A DNA stretch of 20,282 nt, from NCBI GenBank assembly GCA_025357975.1, contig JANYKY010000520.1:1-20282 (forward strand). Reading direction: 5' to 3'. Made by a program: the position numbers and the translations under genes. Positions 1 through 8,412 of this stretch are shown piece by piece. This DNA comes from Gemmatimonadaceae bacterium (GTDB taxonomy: Bacteria; Gemmatimonadota; Gemmatimonadetes; Gemmatimonadales; Gemmatimonadaceae). Each line of letters opens with the position of its first letter. Positions within the stretch are counted from its first letter, which is position 1. Below the pieces are notes generated by a model. It was not told where the DNA came from, made no database searches, and saw only the letters and a list, made by a program, of their open reading frames with translations.

Positions 1-907
1 TCAGCGTTCGGTTGAGGGCCGTCCTGAAAGCCCACCCGTTTTCCGGGATTCACTACCGGCCGAGGAGTGGTGCTCGATAGTCGCGAAAGCGGTAGCTGAG
101 ATTCGCGCTGGCGTGTTCGAGAAAGTGGTGCTCGCGCGTGCCGTCGAGACGTGCGCCAGCCGAGAGCTGGACGTCTTTGCCTTGCTTCATCTCTTGCGCG
201 GCGTCCACCGCAGCTCGTTCGTGTTCAGCTATTGGCGCGGCGACTCGGCGTTTGTCGGCGCGAGTCCTGAACTTCTTGTCCGGCTCGATGGCCGTGACGT
301 AAGTGCAAGCAGTCTCGCTGGAACCGCGCGGCGCGGCGACACGCCGGCGGAGGACGCAGCACTCGCGGATGAGCTCATGGCAAGCGCAAAGGATCAGGCC
401 GAGCATGCGACGGTGAGGGAGTCGTTGCGGCGGAAGCTCGCAGAAGTTTGCGATGAGGTCACCGCCGCAGAGCGCCCAGCCTTGTTGACTCTCCCGCACG
501 TTCACCACCTTCATACGACTGTGACCGGAAAACTCAGCGGCGGCAACTCGTTGCTCGACCTCGTCGGGCGCTTGCACCCGACTCCAGCTGTTGGCGGAAC
601 GCCCCGTGATAAAGCGCTGGAGTTTATTGGCCGAAATGAGCGGCTGGAGCGAGGGTGGTACGCTGCACCAATCGGCTGGGTGGGACGTGATCATGGTGAA
701 TTCGCAGTGGCGTTACGATCGGCCGTGGTGACCGGTAGCGAGGCGACGCTGTTTGCGGGCTGCGGGATTGTCGCCGCCTCGACCCCCGCTCGCGAGCTCG
801 AAGAATCCATTCTCAAGCTCCAGCCGATGGAGACTGCTATCGCTGCGGCACTGACTCGAGGCACTTCCGACGCTCCAGTCGCAGCAGGCCTGGAACAACT
901 CCCGTAG
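1..907 (+). CDS. menF: Isochorismate synthase MenF, 5'-truncated by the window edge
   Basis: Converts chorismate to isochorismate, the entry step of menaquinone synthesis, in the cytoplasm. The frame is open from position 2, so the true start lies upstream and about 300 C-terminal residues are visible. Chorismate-binding-enzyme motifs appear in order: FEKVVLARA, SLAGTARRG (the SLAGT block), HHLHTTVTG, LHPTPAVGGTP, RGWYAAPIGW, FAVALRSA, FAGCGIVAASTPARELEES. The family is shared by MenF, EntC, PchA and salicylate synthases. The choice of MenF rests on menD starting 2 nt after the TAG at 905-907, which makes an operon partner very likely. The N-terminal domain cannot be judged. Seen: motifs and adjacency. 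Inferred: substrate outcome (isochorismate rather than salicylate). Confidence 0.93.
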   Translation, partial: QRSVEGRPESPPVFRDSLPAEEWCSIVAKAVAEIRAGVFEKVVLARAVETCASRELDVFALLHLLRGVHRSSFVFSYWRGDSAFVGASPELLVRLDGRDVSASSLAGTARRGDTPAEDAALADELMASAKDQAEHATVRESLRRKLAEVCDEVTAAERPALLTLPHVHHLHTTVTGKLSGGNSLLDLVGRLHPTPAVGGTPRDKALEFIGRNERLERGWYAAPIGWVGRDHGEFAVALRSAVVTGSEATLFAGCGIVAASTPARELEESILKLQPMETAIAAALTRGTSDAPVAAGLEQLP

Positions 908-909
908 CG

Positions 910-2700
910 ATGGAGCAAGACAACAAGGCATTTGCATATGTCGGTGCCTTCGTCGACGAGCTCGTGCGCAGCGGCGTTCGACACGTTTGCGTATCGCCGG
1001 GTTCGAGATCCACTCCGCTCGCTCTGACCATTGCTCGCAACGCGTCAATGCGCATCTGGATGCACCTCGACGAGCGGTCAGGCGCTTTCTTCGCATTGGG
1101 ACTGGCCAAAGCGCTCGACGAACCTGTTGCTCTGCTCTGCACCTCAGGCACGGCCGCCGCGAATTTCTTGCCGGCGGTTGTCGAAGCGCATGCTTCGGGA
1201 GTTCCACTCCTGGTGTTCACTGCGGACCGTCCGCCCGAATTGCGCAACGTCGGCGCCGCGCAGACCATCGACCAGAACCGGCTCTTTGGCGCGCACTCTA
1301 AGTGGTTTGTCGACGTCGCGTTGCCAGAACAAACTCCCGAGCTGCTTCGTTACGCGCGAACGCTTGCCGCACGCGCGACAGCCCTTGCGAAAGCGAGCCC
1401 GGCCGGGCCGGTACATCTCAACTTTCCTTTTCGCGAGCCGCTCATTCCAGTGCGGGCAGCCCCGCCTCGGGATGCCTCCGCCGACGTAATCGAGGCGTGG
1501 CAAGGACGTCCGAACGGTGCCGCTTGGGTGAACGTGGAAGATTCGCTTCCATCGCTTTCGGAGCCGGCCGCTCGGCGCCTCGCAACGATGCTGGCGAAAG
1601 CGGAGAGGCCCTTGATCGTGTGTGGTCCTCAATCCGATGCCTCGCTTGCCGGCCCGTTGTCGGCATTGGCGAAATCGCTCGGAGCACCTCTTCTCGCTGA
1701 TCCGCTGTCTCAGATGCGTTGGGGGCCACACGATCACGAGACCCTGATCGACCGCTACGACTCGGCGTTGCGACATTACCCGACGGCTGACGGTTTTTCG
1801 CCCGACATAATTCTGCGAATCGGAAGTATTCCGACGTCCAAAACGCTGAACGATTACCTGAAGCGCCAATCGGGCGTCCCGCTCGTCTTAATCGATGCTT
1901 CCCGATGGCCCGACCCGTCTCTTCTCGCGAGCGAGATGATTCACGCGCAGCCTCGACTCGCGTGCGAGAGTTTGCTCGCATGCATTCAACCTCAGCGCGA
2001 CGGGCGGCCACAGTCGGCCTGGCTCGCGCGATGGCGCAAAGTGAATTCGACTGCGAATGCTGCGATCCAGGAGCATGTGTCAGCGCTTCACGAAACCTTC
2101 GAGGGGCGGATACTCAGCGACGTCGTATCAAGCATGCCATCACCGTCGACGCTCTTCGTCAGCAGCAGCATGCCGGTAAGGGACGTCGATGCATTCGGGG
2201 CTGGAGACTCACGCTCAATCCGGGTAATGGCGAACCGGGGTGCGAATGGGATCGATGGTGTCGTATCGAGCGCGCTGGGGGCCGTCGCCGCCATTGCTGA
2301 GAGCGATGGAGGGCCGCTTGTTCTCGTAATCGGCGATCTCGCGATGTACCACGACATGAATGGCCTGCTTGCGGCAAAGCTTCACACGCTCGATGCAACG
2401 ATCGTCGTTATCAACAACGATGGTGGGGGAATTTTTTCCTTCCTCCCGCAGTCTGCGGAGCACGAGCATTTCGAGATGCTGTTCGGTACGCCGCACGGGT
2501 TGACCTTCGAGCCGGCTGCCGCTCTTTATGGAGCGGCATACAATCGCGCAAAGAACTCGGCGTCATTGCGCCAGGCGATAGCGACTGGCATTGCTGGAAA
2601 AGGACTGCACATCATCGAGATCGAGAGCAATCGTGCCCGCAATGTCGAGATGCATCGCGAGGTGTGGGATGCTGTCGCCCAGGATCTGAGCAAGCTCTGA
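910..2700 (+). CDS. menD: SEPHCHC synthase MenD (thiamine diphosphate enzyme)
   Basis: Joins isochorismate and 2-oxoglutarate to give 2-succinyl-5-enolpyruvyl-6-hydroxy-3-cyclohexene-1-carboxylate, using thiamine diphosphate and Mg2+. At 596 residues it is slightly longer than the usual ~550-580. N-terminal motifs are classical: SPGSRSTPL (residues 29-37), DERSGAFFALG with Glu55 matching the ThDP-activating glutamate, SGTAAANFLPAVVEA, DRPPELR and GAAQTIDQ. The C-terminal ThDP-binding block starts with GDL at about residue 475 and ends with NNDGGGIFSFLP from about residue 502. The start ATG at 910 lies 2 nt after the menF stop, which suggests translational coupling. Its 3' end overlaps the putative GTG start of menH. 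No defects seen. Confidence 0.98.
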   Translation: MEQDNKAFAYVGAFVDELVRSGVRHVCVSPGSRSTPLALTIARNASMRIWMHLDERSGAFFALGLAKALDEPVALLCTSGTAAANFLPAVVEAHASGVPLLVFTADRPPELRNVGAAQTIDQNRLFGAHSKWFVDVALPEQTPELLRYARTLAARATALAKASPAGPVHLNFPFREPLIPVRAAPPRDASADVIEAWQGRPNGAAWVNVEDSLPSLSEPAARRLATMLAKAERPLIVCGPQSDASLAGPLSALAKSLGAPLLADPLSQMRWGPHDHETLIDRYDSALRHYPTADGFSPDIILRIGSIPTSKTLNDYLKRQSGVPLVLIDASRWPDPSLLASEMIHAQPRLACESLLACIQPQRDGRPQSAWLARWRKVNSTANAAIQEHVSALHETFEGRILSDVVSSMPSPSTLFVSSSMPVRDVDAFGAGDSRSIRVMANRGANGIDGVVSSALGAVAAIAESDGGPLVLVIGDLAMYHDMNGLLAAKLHTLDATIVVINNDGGGIFSFLPQSAEHEHFEMLFGTPHGLTFEPAAALYGAAYNRAKNSASLRQAIATGIAGKGLHIIEIESNRARNVEMHREVWDAVAQDLSKL

Positions 2701-3566
2701 AGCAGGTCATCAAGGGCGAAGGCGGCCCACACCGGGAAATTGCTGCTGCAGACGGTCTCACGCTGCACATCGTGACAAGTGGCGATGGGCCTCCAGTCAT
2801 CATGCTGCACGGCTTTACCGGCTCCGCGGATACGTGGAAACACCTGCGGCAGAAGCTCGACGGGACTTACAGGGTTATCGCGATCGACCAGCCTGGACAT
2901 GGACGCTCCAGCGCCCCAGCCGACCCTCAACGCTACAGGCTCGGACGGTTTGCAACAGACCTCTGCAATGTTCTTGATTCGCTTGAGATCGAGCGGACCG
3001 TTGTGCTCGGATACTCAATGGGTGGCCGAGCGGCGCTGAGATTTGCGCTCGACCATCCAGATAGACTTGCAGGGCTAGTGCTGGAAAGCACATCTCCTGG
3101 AATCCCCGATTCAAGGCAGAGGTCTGAGCGCCGCGCGGCTGATGCGGCGCTCGCGGACGGTATAGAGCGCGACGGGATCGAGAGATTCGTCAAACGATGG
3201 GAGGCACTGACACTGTGGGATAGCCAGCGTGCATTGCCGGACCTGGGAAATCTTTTGCGGCTGCAACGCCTTTCGAATACGCCGCATGGTCTTGCAAACA
3301 GCCTTCGAGGTGCGGGGACAGCAGAGGCCGAATCTGTGCTCGCCGCGGCGGCCGGGATCAAGGCACCGACGCTCCTCATTGCGGGCGGGCTCGATTCGAA
3401 ATACGTAGAGCTCGGACGCCAGCTCGCGAAATCGATCCCTCACTCCCGTCTGGAAATTGTTCCCAACGCCGGACATGCGGTGCATCTCGAGAGGGCGCAT
3501 GGATACGCCCATGCAATTACGACGTTTCTTTCAACTATCCCGTCGGCCGAGGGACGGTGGACATAG
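2664..3566 (+). CDS. menH: SHCHC synthase MenH, alpha/beta hydrolase
   Basis: Eliminates pyruvate from the MenD product to give 2-succinyl-6-hydroxy-2,4-cyclohexadiene-1-carboxylate. It is an alpha/beta-hydrolase fold: LHGFTGSADTW (oxyanion region, residues 48-58), nucleophile elbow GYSMGG with Ser118, and Asp244 (GGLDSKY) and His271 (NAGHAVHLE) completing a triad. The start is uncertain. The longest form begins with GTG at 2664, inside menD (37-nt overlap), without a well-spaced ribosome site; the conserved part begins near residue 30 (DGLTLHIV), and no in-frame ATG lies before the catalytic core. A rare CTG at 2697, touching the menD stop, is an alternative. Specificity as MenH, not a general hydrolase, comes from position between menD and menB. 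Confidence 0.88.
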   Translation: MGCCRPGSEQALKQVIKGEGGPHREIAAADGLTLHIVTSGDGPPVIMLHGFTGSADTWKHLRQKLDGTYRVIAIDQPGHGRSSAPADPQRYRLGRFATDLCNVLDSLEIERTVVLGYSMGGRAALRFALDHPDRLAGLVLESTSPGIPDSRQRSERRAADAALADGIERDGIERFVKRWEALTLWDSQRALPDLGNLLRLQRLSNTPHGLANSLRGAGTAEAESVLAAAAGIKAPTLLIAGGLDSKYVELGRQLAKSIPHSRLEIVPNAGHAVHLERAHGYAHAITTFLSTIPSAEGRWT

Positions 3567-3643
3567 CCCATCGAACCTTCTGCCCCTCATTCTTAGATTG
3601 AAAGGTGCCGGGAATTCCGACCCGCCCAATCAACGCCACACGA

Positions 3644-3650
3644 AGAGGAG
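3644..3650 (+). promoter_or_regulatory. Ribosome binding site deciding the menB start
   Basis: AGAGGAG ends 5 nt before the ATG at 3656. It favours this ATG over the in-frame upstream GTG at 3605, which would add 17 unconserved residues. It is the clearest Shine-Dalgarno sequence in the men cluster. Confidence 0.8.
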
Positions 3651-3655
3651 ATCGC

Positions 3656-4480
3656 ATGACCGCGCAGTGGAAGTCGATCAACAGCTATTCAGACATCCGG
3701 TACGAGCGAATTGAAGGCGAGCCCATCGCAAAAATCACGATCAATCGCCCAGAAGTGCGAAATGCATTTCGTCCGGAAACGGTGTCCGAGCTAATTGACG
3801 CATTTGATCACGCGCGCGACGACATGACGACCGGTGTGATTCTTCTTACCGGCGAAGGCGATCAAGCCTTCTGCTCAGGTGGCGACCAGCGCGTGAGAGG
3901 TGACGGCGGTTATGTCGGCGGAGATAAAGTGCCGCGCCTCAATATCCTGGACGTGCAAAAACAAATTCGCTATTTGCCCAAGCCCGTGATTGCCGTCGTC
4001 GCTGGATATGCAATCGGCGGTGGACACGTACTTCACCTTGTGTGCGACCTCACAATCGCGGCGGACAATGCAAAATTCGGCCAGACAGGACCAAAGGTCG
4101 GCAGCTTCGACGCGGGCTTCGGCGTGAGCCACCTCGCTCGTACGGTCGGCCACAAGAAAGCGCGAGAGATCTGGTATCTGTGTCGCCAGTACAGTGCGCA
4201 GGACGCGTTGAACATGGGTCTCGTGAACACGGTTGTACCTCTCGCACAACTCGAGGCCGAGTCGCTGCAGTGGGCGCGTGAAATCGCGGAGAAGAGTCCG
4301 ATGGCGCTTCGTTTTCTGAAGGCGGCATTCAACGCTGACACGGATGGCGCGGCCGGCCTGCAGCAAATTGCCGGCGATGCGACACTTCTTTACTACCTCA
4401 CCGAAGAAGCAAAGGAAGGAAAGAACGCGTTTCTCGAGGGACGCAAACCCGATTTCGGGAAATTCCCCCGATTCCCGTGA
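3656..4480 (+). CDS. menB: 1,4-dihydroxy-2-naphthoyl-CoA synthase MenB
   Basis: Cyclises O-succinylbenzoyl-CoA to 1,4-dihydroxy-2-naphthoyl-CoA (crotonase fold, Dieckmann-type ring closure). The protein from the ATG at 3656 is 274 residues, normal for MenB. Visible motifs: [12 protein letters not shown] (30-40), the oxyanion-hole segment [12 protein letters not shown] (71-82), [14 protein letters not shown] (118-131), and the MenB-specific [13 protein letters not shown] loop (144-156) followed by KAREIWYLC. The short C-terminal [12 protein letters not shown] tail is also typical of MenB and separates it from general enoyl-CoA hydratases. An 89-nt gap separates it from menH, the largest in the operon, so an internal promoter is possible, though I see no convincing one. 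Its stop overlaps the menA start by 4 nt. Confidence 0.97.
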   Translation: MTAQWKSINSYSDIRYERIEGEPIAKITINRPEVRNAFRPETVSELIDAFDHARDDMTTGVILLTGEGDQAFCSGGDQRVRGDGGYVGGDKVPRLNILDVQKQIRYLPKPVIAVVAGYAIGGGHVLHLVCDLTIAADNAKFGQTGPKVGSFDAGFGVSHLARTVGHKKAREIWYLCRQYSAQDALNMGLVNTVVPLAQLEAESLQWAREIAEKSPMALRFLKAAFNADTDGAAGLQQIAGDATLLYYLTEEAKEGKNAFLEGRKPDFGKFPRFP

Positions 4481-5391
4481 CTGCCAGCACAGCAGCTCAG
4501 ATTGGATCAGCGCGAGCGTGGCTACTCGCGTCACGGCCCGCGACTTTGCCGGCAGCGGCGGTTCCGGTCTTTGTCGGTGCCAGTGCGGCAATCAACGAGG
4601 GCGCTACTCTGCGACCACTCGTGTTCGCTGTCACGCTCATGTGCGCGCTGCTGATTCAGATCGGAACGAACTTCGCGAACGACTACTCTGATTTTCATCG
4701 CGGCGCCGATCACGAAGGCAGGCTCGGCCCAGTTCGGGTAACGCAGAGCGGACTCATCTCCCAGAAGAGTGTCCGAAGCGGGATCGTTGCCGCGTTTGGA
4801 GCAGCTGCTCTTCTCGGCTTGTGGCTGGCGTGGACTGGCGGCTGGCCGATCATTGTCATCGGGGCGCTGTCGATAGTCGCAGGTCTCGCTTACACAGGCG
4901 GCCCATTTCCTTTTGGCTATTACGGCTTAGGGGATGTGTTCGTGTTCATCTTTTTTGGCTTGATAGCAGTCACTGGAACTGCGTTTCTTCAAATCGGATC
5001 GTGGAGTCAACTTCCGTTGATCCTTTCCGTGCCGGTCGGGCTGCTTGTTACGAATATCCTCGTGGTGAACAATCTCAGAGATCTGCCGACTGACCTCGCC
5101 GCGAACAAGCGCACCCTCGCCGTTCGCCTCGGCGACCACTCCACACGAATTCAGTACGTCCTGTTTGTAGTGGTCTCATATATGGTGCCGCTCGTGCTTG
5201 CAGCTACCGATGTTTCACGCCGCTGGCTGATGCTCACCTGGCTGACTGCGCCGCTGGCATTCGGTCTCAGCAAAACTGTCATGGGCGGACTTTCAGGGCG
5301 TGATTTGAATCCCATCCTCAAGCGCACCGGGATGCTGCTGCTGCTGTTCGGCATACTGCTGGCGGCCGGAGCGGTAATCGGGCGTTCGTGA
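4477..5391 (+). CDS. menA: 1,4-dihydroxy-2-naphthoate polyprenyltransferase MenA
   Basis: Membrane UbiA-family prenyltransferase that attaches the isoprenoid side chain to 1,4-dihydroxy-2-naphthoate, giving demethylmenaquinone. The first Asp-rich motif is [14 protein letters not shown] (about residues 66-79), followed by the MenA-type [14 protein letters not shown]. The second is in [22 protein letters not shown]. Several hydrophobic segments cover most of the 304 residues, beginning with [13 protein letters not shown]. The GTG start at 4477 overlaps the menB stop (GTGA), and its own stop overlaps the GTG of menE in the same way, so menB-menA-menE should be translationally coupled. The thioesterase step that frees DHNA from CoA is not encoded here. 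Confidence 0.96.
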   Translation: MTASTAAQIGSARAWLLASRPATLPAAAVPVFVGASAAINEGATLRPLVFAVTLMCALLIQIGTNFANDYSDFHRGADHEGRLGPVRVTQSGLISQKSVRSGIVAAFGAAALLGLWLAWTGGWPIIVIGALSIVAGLAYTGGPFPFGYYGLGDVFVFIFFGLIAVTGTAFLQIGSWSQLPLILSVPVGLLVTNILVVNNLRDLPTDLAANKRTLAVRLGDHSTRIQYVLFVVVSYMVPLVLAATDVSRRWLMLTWLTAPLAFGLSKTVMGGLSGRDLNPILKRTGMLLLLFGILLAAGAVIGRS

Positions 5392-6932
5392 CCCAAAAGG
5401 CCGTGTTCCCGGATTGGATCGCGCATCGTGGGCGCGGAATGCCTGGCCACATTGCCCTCGTCGTTGGACGCAGCGAGTGGACATTCGCCGAGCTCGATGA
5501 TGAAATCACGAGTGCTGCAAAGAAACTGGCGACGCTCGGTGTGCAGGCTGGTGACCGGGTTGCGGTGCTACTGCACAACGGGTGTGAAATGGCGGTGCTG
5601 CCGCACGCTGTGCTTCGTTGTGGCGCCACACTTGTCCCGCTCAATGTGCGACTGAGTGAGCACGAGCTCGCGTGGCAGCTCGGTGACTCGAAACCGCGGC
5701 TCCTGTTTGTCGATGAGCGCACCTACGATCAAGGAGTAAATGCTGCGCGTGAATATTCGGGGATCCGCGTTGTAAGCATCGACCGGCGCGATACCGAACA
5801 TGATTCGGAGAACACGTTTGATCGAGTCGCCGAAGCCGACGTAGAGCTTCGGCTTGTGCACGACGGCGATGCTGTGCTTGCAATTATCTACACCTCTGGC
5901 ACGACCGGTCGGCCAAAGGGTGCAATGCTCACTGTATCGAATTTTTGGTGGAGCGCGATTGGATCAGCGCTCAATCTCGGCACACGCAGTGAGGACAAAT
6001 GGCTTGCGTGCATGCCGCTCTTTCATGTCGGCGGATTGTCGATCCTCATTCGCGCGGCTATTTATGGAATCACTGCGGTTGTGCAGGACGGATTCGATGA
6101 AACGGCTGTGAATGCCGCTATCGATAAGGGCGTGACTATTGTTTCCGTCGTCGCCGTGATGCTCGAGCGCATGCTCGTGCAGCGTGGCGGCGATTTATAT
6201 CCCGCAACACTTCGGTGCGTGCTGCTTGGCGGAGGTCCCGCACCGGTTTCATTACTCGAGCGGTCCAGCTCCATGTCCGCTCCGGTAATCCAGACTTACG
6301 GCCTTACCGAAACCTGCTCGCAAGTAGCGACGCTTTCTCCACAGGACGCGGCTAGCAGACATGGCGCGGCAGGCAGGGCGCTTTATCCCAACGAAGTCCG
6401 GATCGCACTACAACCTGGCGGTACGCCGGGTGATCGGGCGGGAGAGATTGTTGTACGTGGCCCGGTGGTGATGGCTGGTTATTTCGGCCAACCAGATGCT
6501 ACGGCTCGCGCAATCGAAGATGGGTGGCTTCGCACCGGCGACATCGGGCTTGTCGACGGTCAGGGATATCTCTACGTGCTCGACCGCCGGGAGGATCTGA
6601 TCGTGACTGGCGGAGAAAATGTCTATCCTGCCGAGGTGGAGGATGCCCTTTTTTCACATCCGTCGATTGCTGAAGCCGGGGTTATAGGTATCATCGATGA
6701 AAAATGGGGACAGCGTGTAGTTGCGATTGCCAGGCTTGCGGACGGTGCGGACGAAGCGGCCCACGATGCCCCCGCACTCGCGTCATGGTGTCGCGCACGG
6801 CTCGCCGGGTACAAGATCCCAGCTGAATTTCGGTTTGTGACAGACCCGTTGCCGCGAACGGCATCGGGCAAACTTCGGCGGGGCGAACTTCGCGATGTGG
6901 CGAACGCGCAGGGCGGTGATAGAAAAGCTTAA
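5388..6932 (+). CDS. menE: O-succinylbenzoate-CoA ligase MenE
   Basis: Activates 2-succinylbenzoate with ATP and CoA through an acyl-adenylate. The ANL superfamily motifs are complete: P-loop YTSGTTGRPKG from about residue 167, QTYGLTETCSQ (A5 region), GWLRTGDIG and DRREDLIVTGGENVYPAEVE (hinge and A8), and PRTASGKLRRGEL with the catalytic lysine at about residue 495. Its 514 residues fit the family. GTG start at 5388 overlaps the menA stop by 4 nt. Sequence alone could also fit another acyl-CoA ligase; operon position makes MenE the best call. It is the last gene of the men operon and is followed by a hairpin before convergent genes. Confidence 0.93.
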   Translation: MTQKAVFPDWIAHRGRGMPGHIALVVGRSEWTFAELDDEITSAAKKLATLGVQAGDRVAVLLHNGCEMAVLPHAVLRCGATLVPLNVRLSEHELAWQLGDSKPRLLFVDERTYDQGVNAAREYSGIRVVSIDRRDTEHDSENTFDRVAEADVELRLVHDGDAVLAIIYTSGTTGRPKGAMLTVSNFWWSAIGSALNLGTRSEDKWLACMPLFHVGGLSILIRAAIYGITAVVQDGFDETAVNAAIDKGVTIVSVVAVMLERMLVQRGGDLYPATLRCVLLGGGPAPVSLLERSSSMSAPVIQTYGLTETCSQVATLSPQDAASRHGAAGRALYPNEVRIALQPGGTPGDRAGEIVVRGPVVMAGYFGQPDATARAIEDGWLRTGDIGLVDGQGYLYVLDRREDLIVTGGENVYPAEVEDALFSHPSIAEAGVIGIIDEKWGQRVVAIARLADGADEAAHDAPALASWCRARLAGYKIPAEFRFVTDPLPRTASGKLRRGELRDVANAQGGDRKA

Positions 6933-7013
6933 ACGACACTGCTCGCCAACTGTTCCCGCTGACCTCGAATGGTTCTACGAGTAAACGCGGATCTCGCAGA
7001 GGGAGACACGGTC

Positions 7014-7033
7014 GAGCCGGAGCATGCCGGCTC
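7014..7033. terminator. Hairpin between convergent menE and dinB-like genes
   Basis: A perfect 7-bp GC-rich stem, GAGCCGG / CCGGCTC, around the 6-nt loop AGCATG lies 81 nt after the menE stop and 16 nt after the end of the minus-strand gene. The plus-strand 3' side continues TTCCGCGTCTT, only moderately T-rich. It could end transcription from both sides. The rest of the 117-nt gap (6933-7049) shows nothing recognisable. Confidence 0.55.
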
Positions 7034-7049
7034 TTCCGCGTCTTGAGGA

Positions 7050-7574
7050 CTACTTCTTCGCTGTGGGAGGCAGCATCCCGTTCAGGCGCATGTAAATCGC
7101 GGCCTGGCTGTAGTGATCAGCCCAGTCTCCAATAGTTACAGCCATTACGCCGGCTCGTGACTTCTTTGATCCGCCGAAGAAGTTGAGCTGCTCATTCAGG
7201 TTGGAATCGTCGAGCGTCGCGAGCGACGAGTGGCAGAAATCAAACGTCTCTTTCAGCCTGGCGACCAGGGCAGCCTTCGGCGCAGTTGCAGCGATCGCCG
7301 TACGCGTAGGCGCCTTCGTTCCGCCGATCTCGCCGCAGAAATAGTCGTTGCCCTCGCTCAGATGGGTGACAATCTGCCCAAAGCTCATCTGCGCCGGCGT
7401 CGGCTTGTAGGAGTACTTCGCCGCCGGCACGGTCTCGGCCGCGGCAATCAGGTTTTTTGCTTCGCTCGCTTCGAAATCGCGGAATGCTGCAGCGACTGGA
7501 GCCTGCGCGCGAAGAAGGGACGCGTTAACCGCGACCGCAGCCGCGACTATCACTACACATGAACGAATGCTCAT
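7050..7574 (-). CDS. Secreted DinB-superfamily protein
   Basis: A 174-residue protein with an N-terminal signal peptide: a hydrophobic run over residues 7-16 and a likely cleavage after AQA (residue 25). The mature part reads as a DinB/YfiT-type four-helix bundle: QIVTHLSEGNDYFC with His71, and the C-terminal signature DHYSQAAIYMRLNGMLPP with His154. In the usual family pattern the second metal site is HxxxH; here it is Asp150-x3-His154, so one ligand may be replaced by Asp. Some DinB-family members are metal-dependent thiol transferases, but most exported ones have no known function. Start: ATG at 7574 with GAGGA 4 nt upstream. An open frame continues upstream to 7991 but covers the opposite-strand regulator and is rejected. 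Function unknown. Confidence 0.83.
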   Translation of the reverse strand: MSIRSCVVIVAAAVAVNASLLRAQAPVAAAFRDFEASEAKNLIAAAETVPAAKYSYKPTPAQMSFGQIVTHLSEGNDYFCGEIGGTKAPTRTAIAATAPKAALVARLKETFDFCHSSLATLDDSNLNEQLNFFGGSKKSRAGVMAVTIGDWADHYSQAAIYMRLNGMLPPTAKK

Positions 7575-7599
7575 AAAATCCTCTGTAGGGGAGATCTCA

Positions 7600-7628
7600 A
7601 TTCTGTCGCCGGAACCGATATCTGTCCA
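7600..7628 (-). promoter_or_regulatory. Candidate sigma-70-like promoter of the dinB-like gene
   Basis: Reading the minus strand, TGGACA (7628-7623, 5/6 to TTGACA) is followed after 17 nt by CAGAAT (7605-7600, 4/6 to TATAAT). A start near 7593 would leave a leader of about 20 nt containing the GAGGA ribosome site. Found by eye. The rest of the divergent region 7575-7704 must also hold the kdpE promoter, which I cannot place. Confidence 0.4.
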
Positions 7629-7704
7629 GCGAAACCTCGCAGTCGGGGCAAAATGTCGAGCGGCGACTCTGTTTACCAATGACAGCGATAGCTTTATCGG
7701 AACA

Positions 7705-8412
7705 ATGCTCCCTGAATCCGGTGCAGCCGTAGTCGGCTCCATTCTGGTGATCGACGACGAGCCACAGATTCGGCGCGTCGTCCGAAACGCATTGGTTGAA
7801 GTCGCTGAATCCATTCTTGAAGCATCGACAGCGCGCGCGGGGCTCGATCTCGCCGCATCCGCGTCTCCCGATATCATCATTCTCGACCTCACCCTTCCCG
7901 ATGCCGAAGGTGTCGATGTGTGCCGGGATCTGCGATCCTTCACGCGCTCGCCCATTCTCGTGCTTTCCGCACGCCACTCGGAGCGCGACAAAGTCGGATT
8001 GCTCGATTCCGGAGCGGACGACTATCTCACCAAACCATTCGGTACCCTCGAGCTGCAAGCGAGAGTGCGTGCGCTAAGCCGGCGCGCCTTTCCGTCCGTG
8101 AGCGAGACAGACAGCGAAACGATCGGCGACCTGGAGATCAGCGTATCCCGCCGGTCGGTGCACCGTGCCGGCTCTGCTGTCCATCTCACTCCCACCGAAT
8201 GGGGTCTTCTTCGCGCATTGCTCACCAATCGCGGACGAACGATGACGCACCGGCAACTATTCCGATCGGTGTGGGGCAACGCCGAGGGCGATGCACAACA
8301 ATATCTTCGCGTCTACGTCGGCCAGCTCAGGCGTAAGCTCGAACAGGACCCCGTGCGGCCAAAGCTAATCACGACGGAACCCGCGGTGGGATATCGCTTC
8401 GAGCCCGAATGA
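7705..8412 (+). CDS. kdpE: KdpE-type response regulator (OmpR family)
   Basis: Two-domain response regulator of 235 residues from the ATG at 7705. The receiver domain has the acidic pocket Asp17/Asp18, phospho-acceptor Asp61 in LDLTLPD, Ser88 (LSARH) and Lys110 (TKPFG). The C-terminal winged helix reads LTPTEWGLL...LFRSVWG...QYLRVYVGQLRRKLEQDP...GYRFEP. The stretches LSARHSERDKVGLLDSGADDY and YLRVYVGQLRRKLEQDPVRP are close to KdpE as I know it, closer than to PhoB or OmpR. The next gene is a KdpD-type kinase, overlapping by 4 nt (ATGA). The open frame extends upstream to 7567 without conserved sequence, so the ATG next to the receiver domain is preferred. Likely target: the following potassium transporter. 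Confidence 0.9.
   Translation: MLPESGAAVVGSILVIDDEPQIRRVVRNALVEVAESILEASTARAGLDLAASASPDIIILDLTLPDAEGVDVCRDLRSFTRSPILVLSARHSERDKVGLLDSGADDYLTKPFGTLELQARVRALSRRAFPSVSETDSETIGDLEISVSRRSVHRAGSAVHLTPTEWGLLRALLTNRGRTMTHRQLFRSVWGNAEGDAQQYLRVYVGQLRRKLEQDPVRPKLITTEPAVGYRFEPE

Noticed and set aside
1144..1869. Long minus-strand open frame inside menD
   Set aside because: Arg-rich, no recognisable domain, fully within a well-supported gene; a GC-rich shadow frame.
3875..4591. Long minus-strand open frame across menB and menA
   Set aside because: No family resemblance and antisense to two clearly conserved genes.
7672..7704. kdpE promoter with TTTACC and TAGCTT/TTTATC near the ATG
   Set aside because: Several partial boxes are possible but none has good hexamers with correct spacing, so none is called.
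7575..7991. Upstream extension of the dinB-like frame on the minus strand
   Set aside because: It covers the opposite-strand kdpE coding region, is rich in Arg and Ser without conserved sequence, and the ATG at 7574 has both a ribosome site and a signal peptide right after it.
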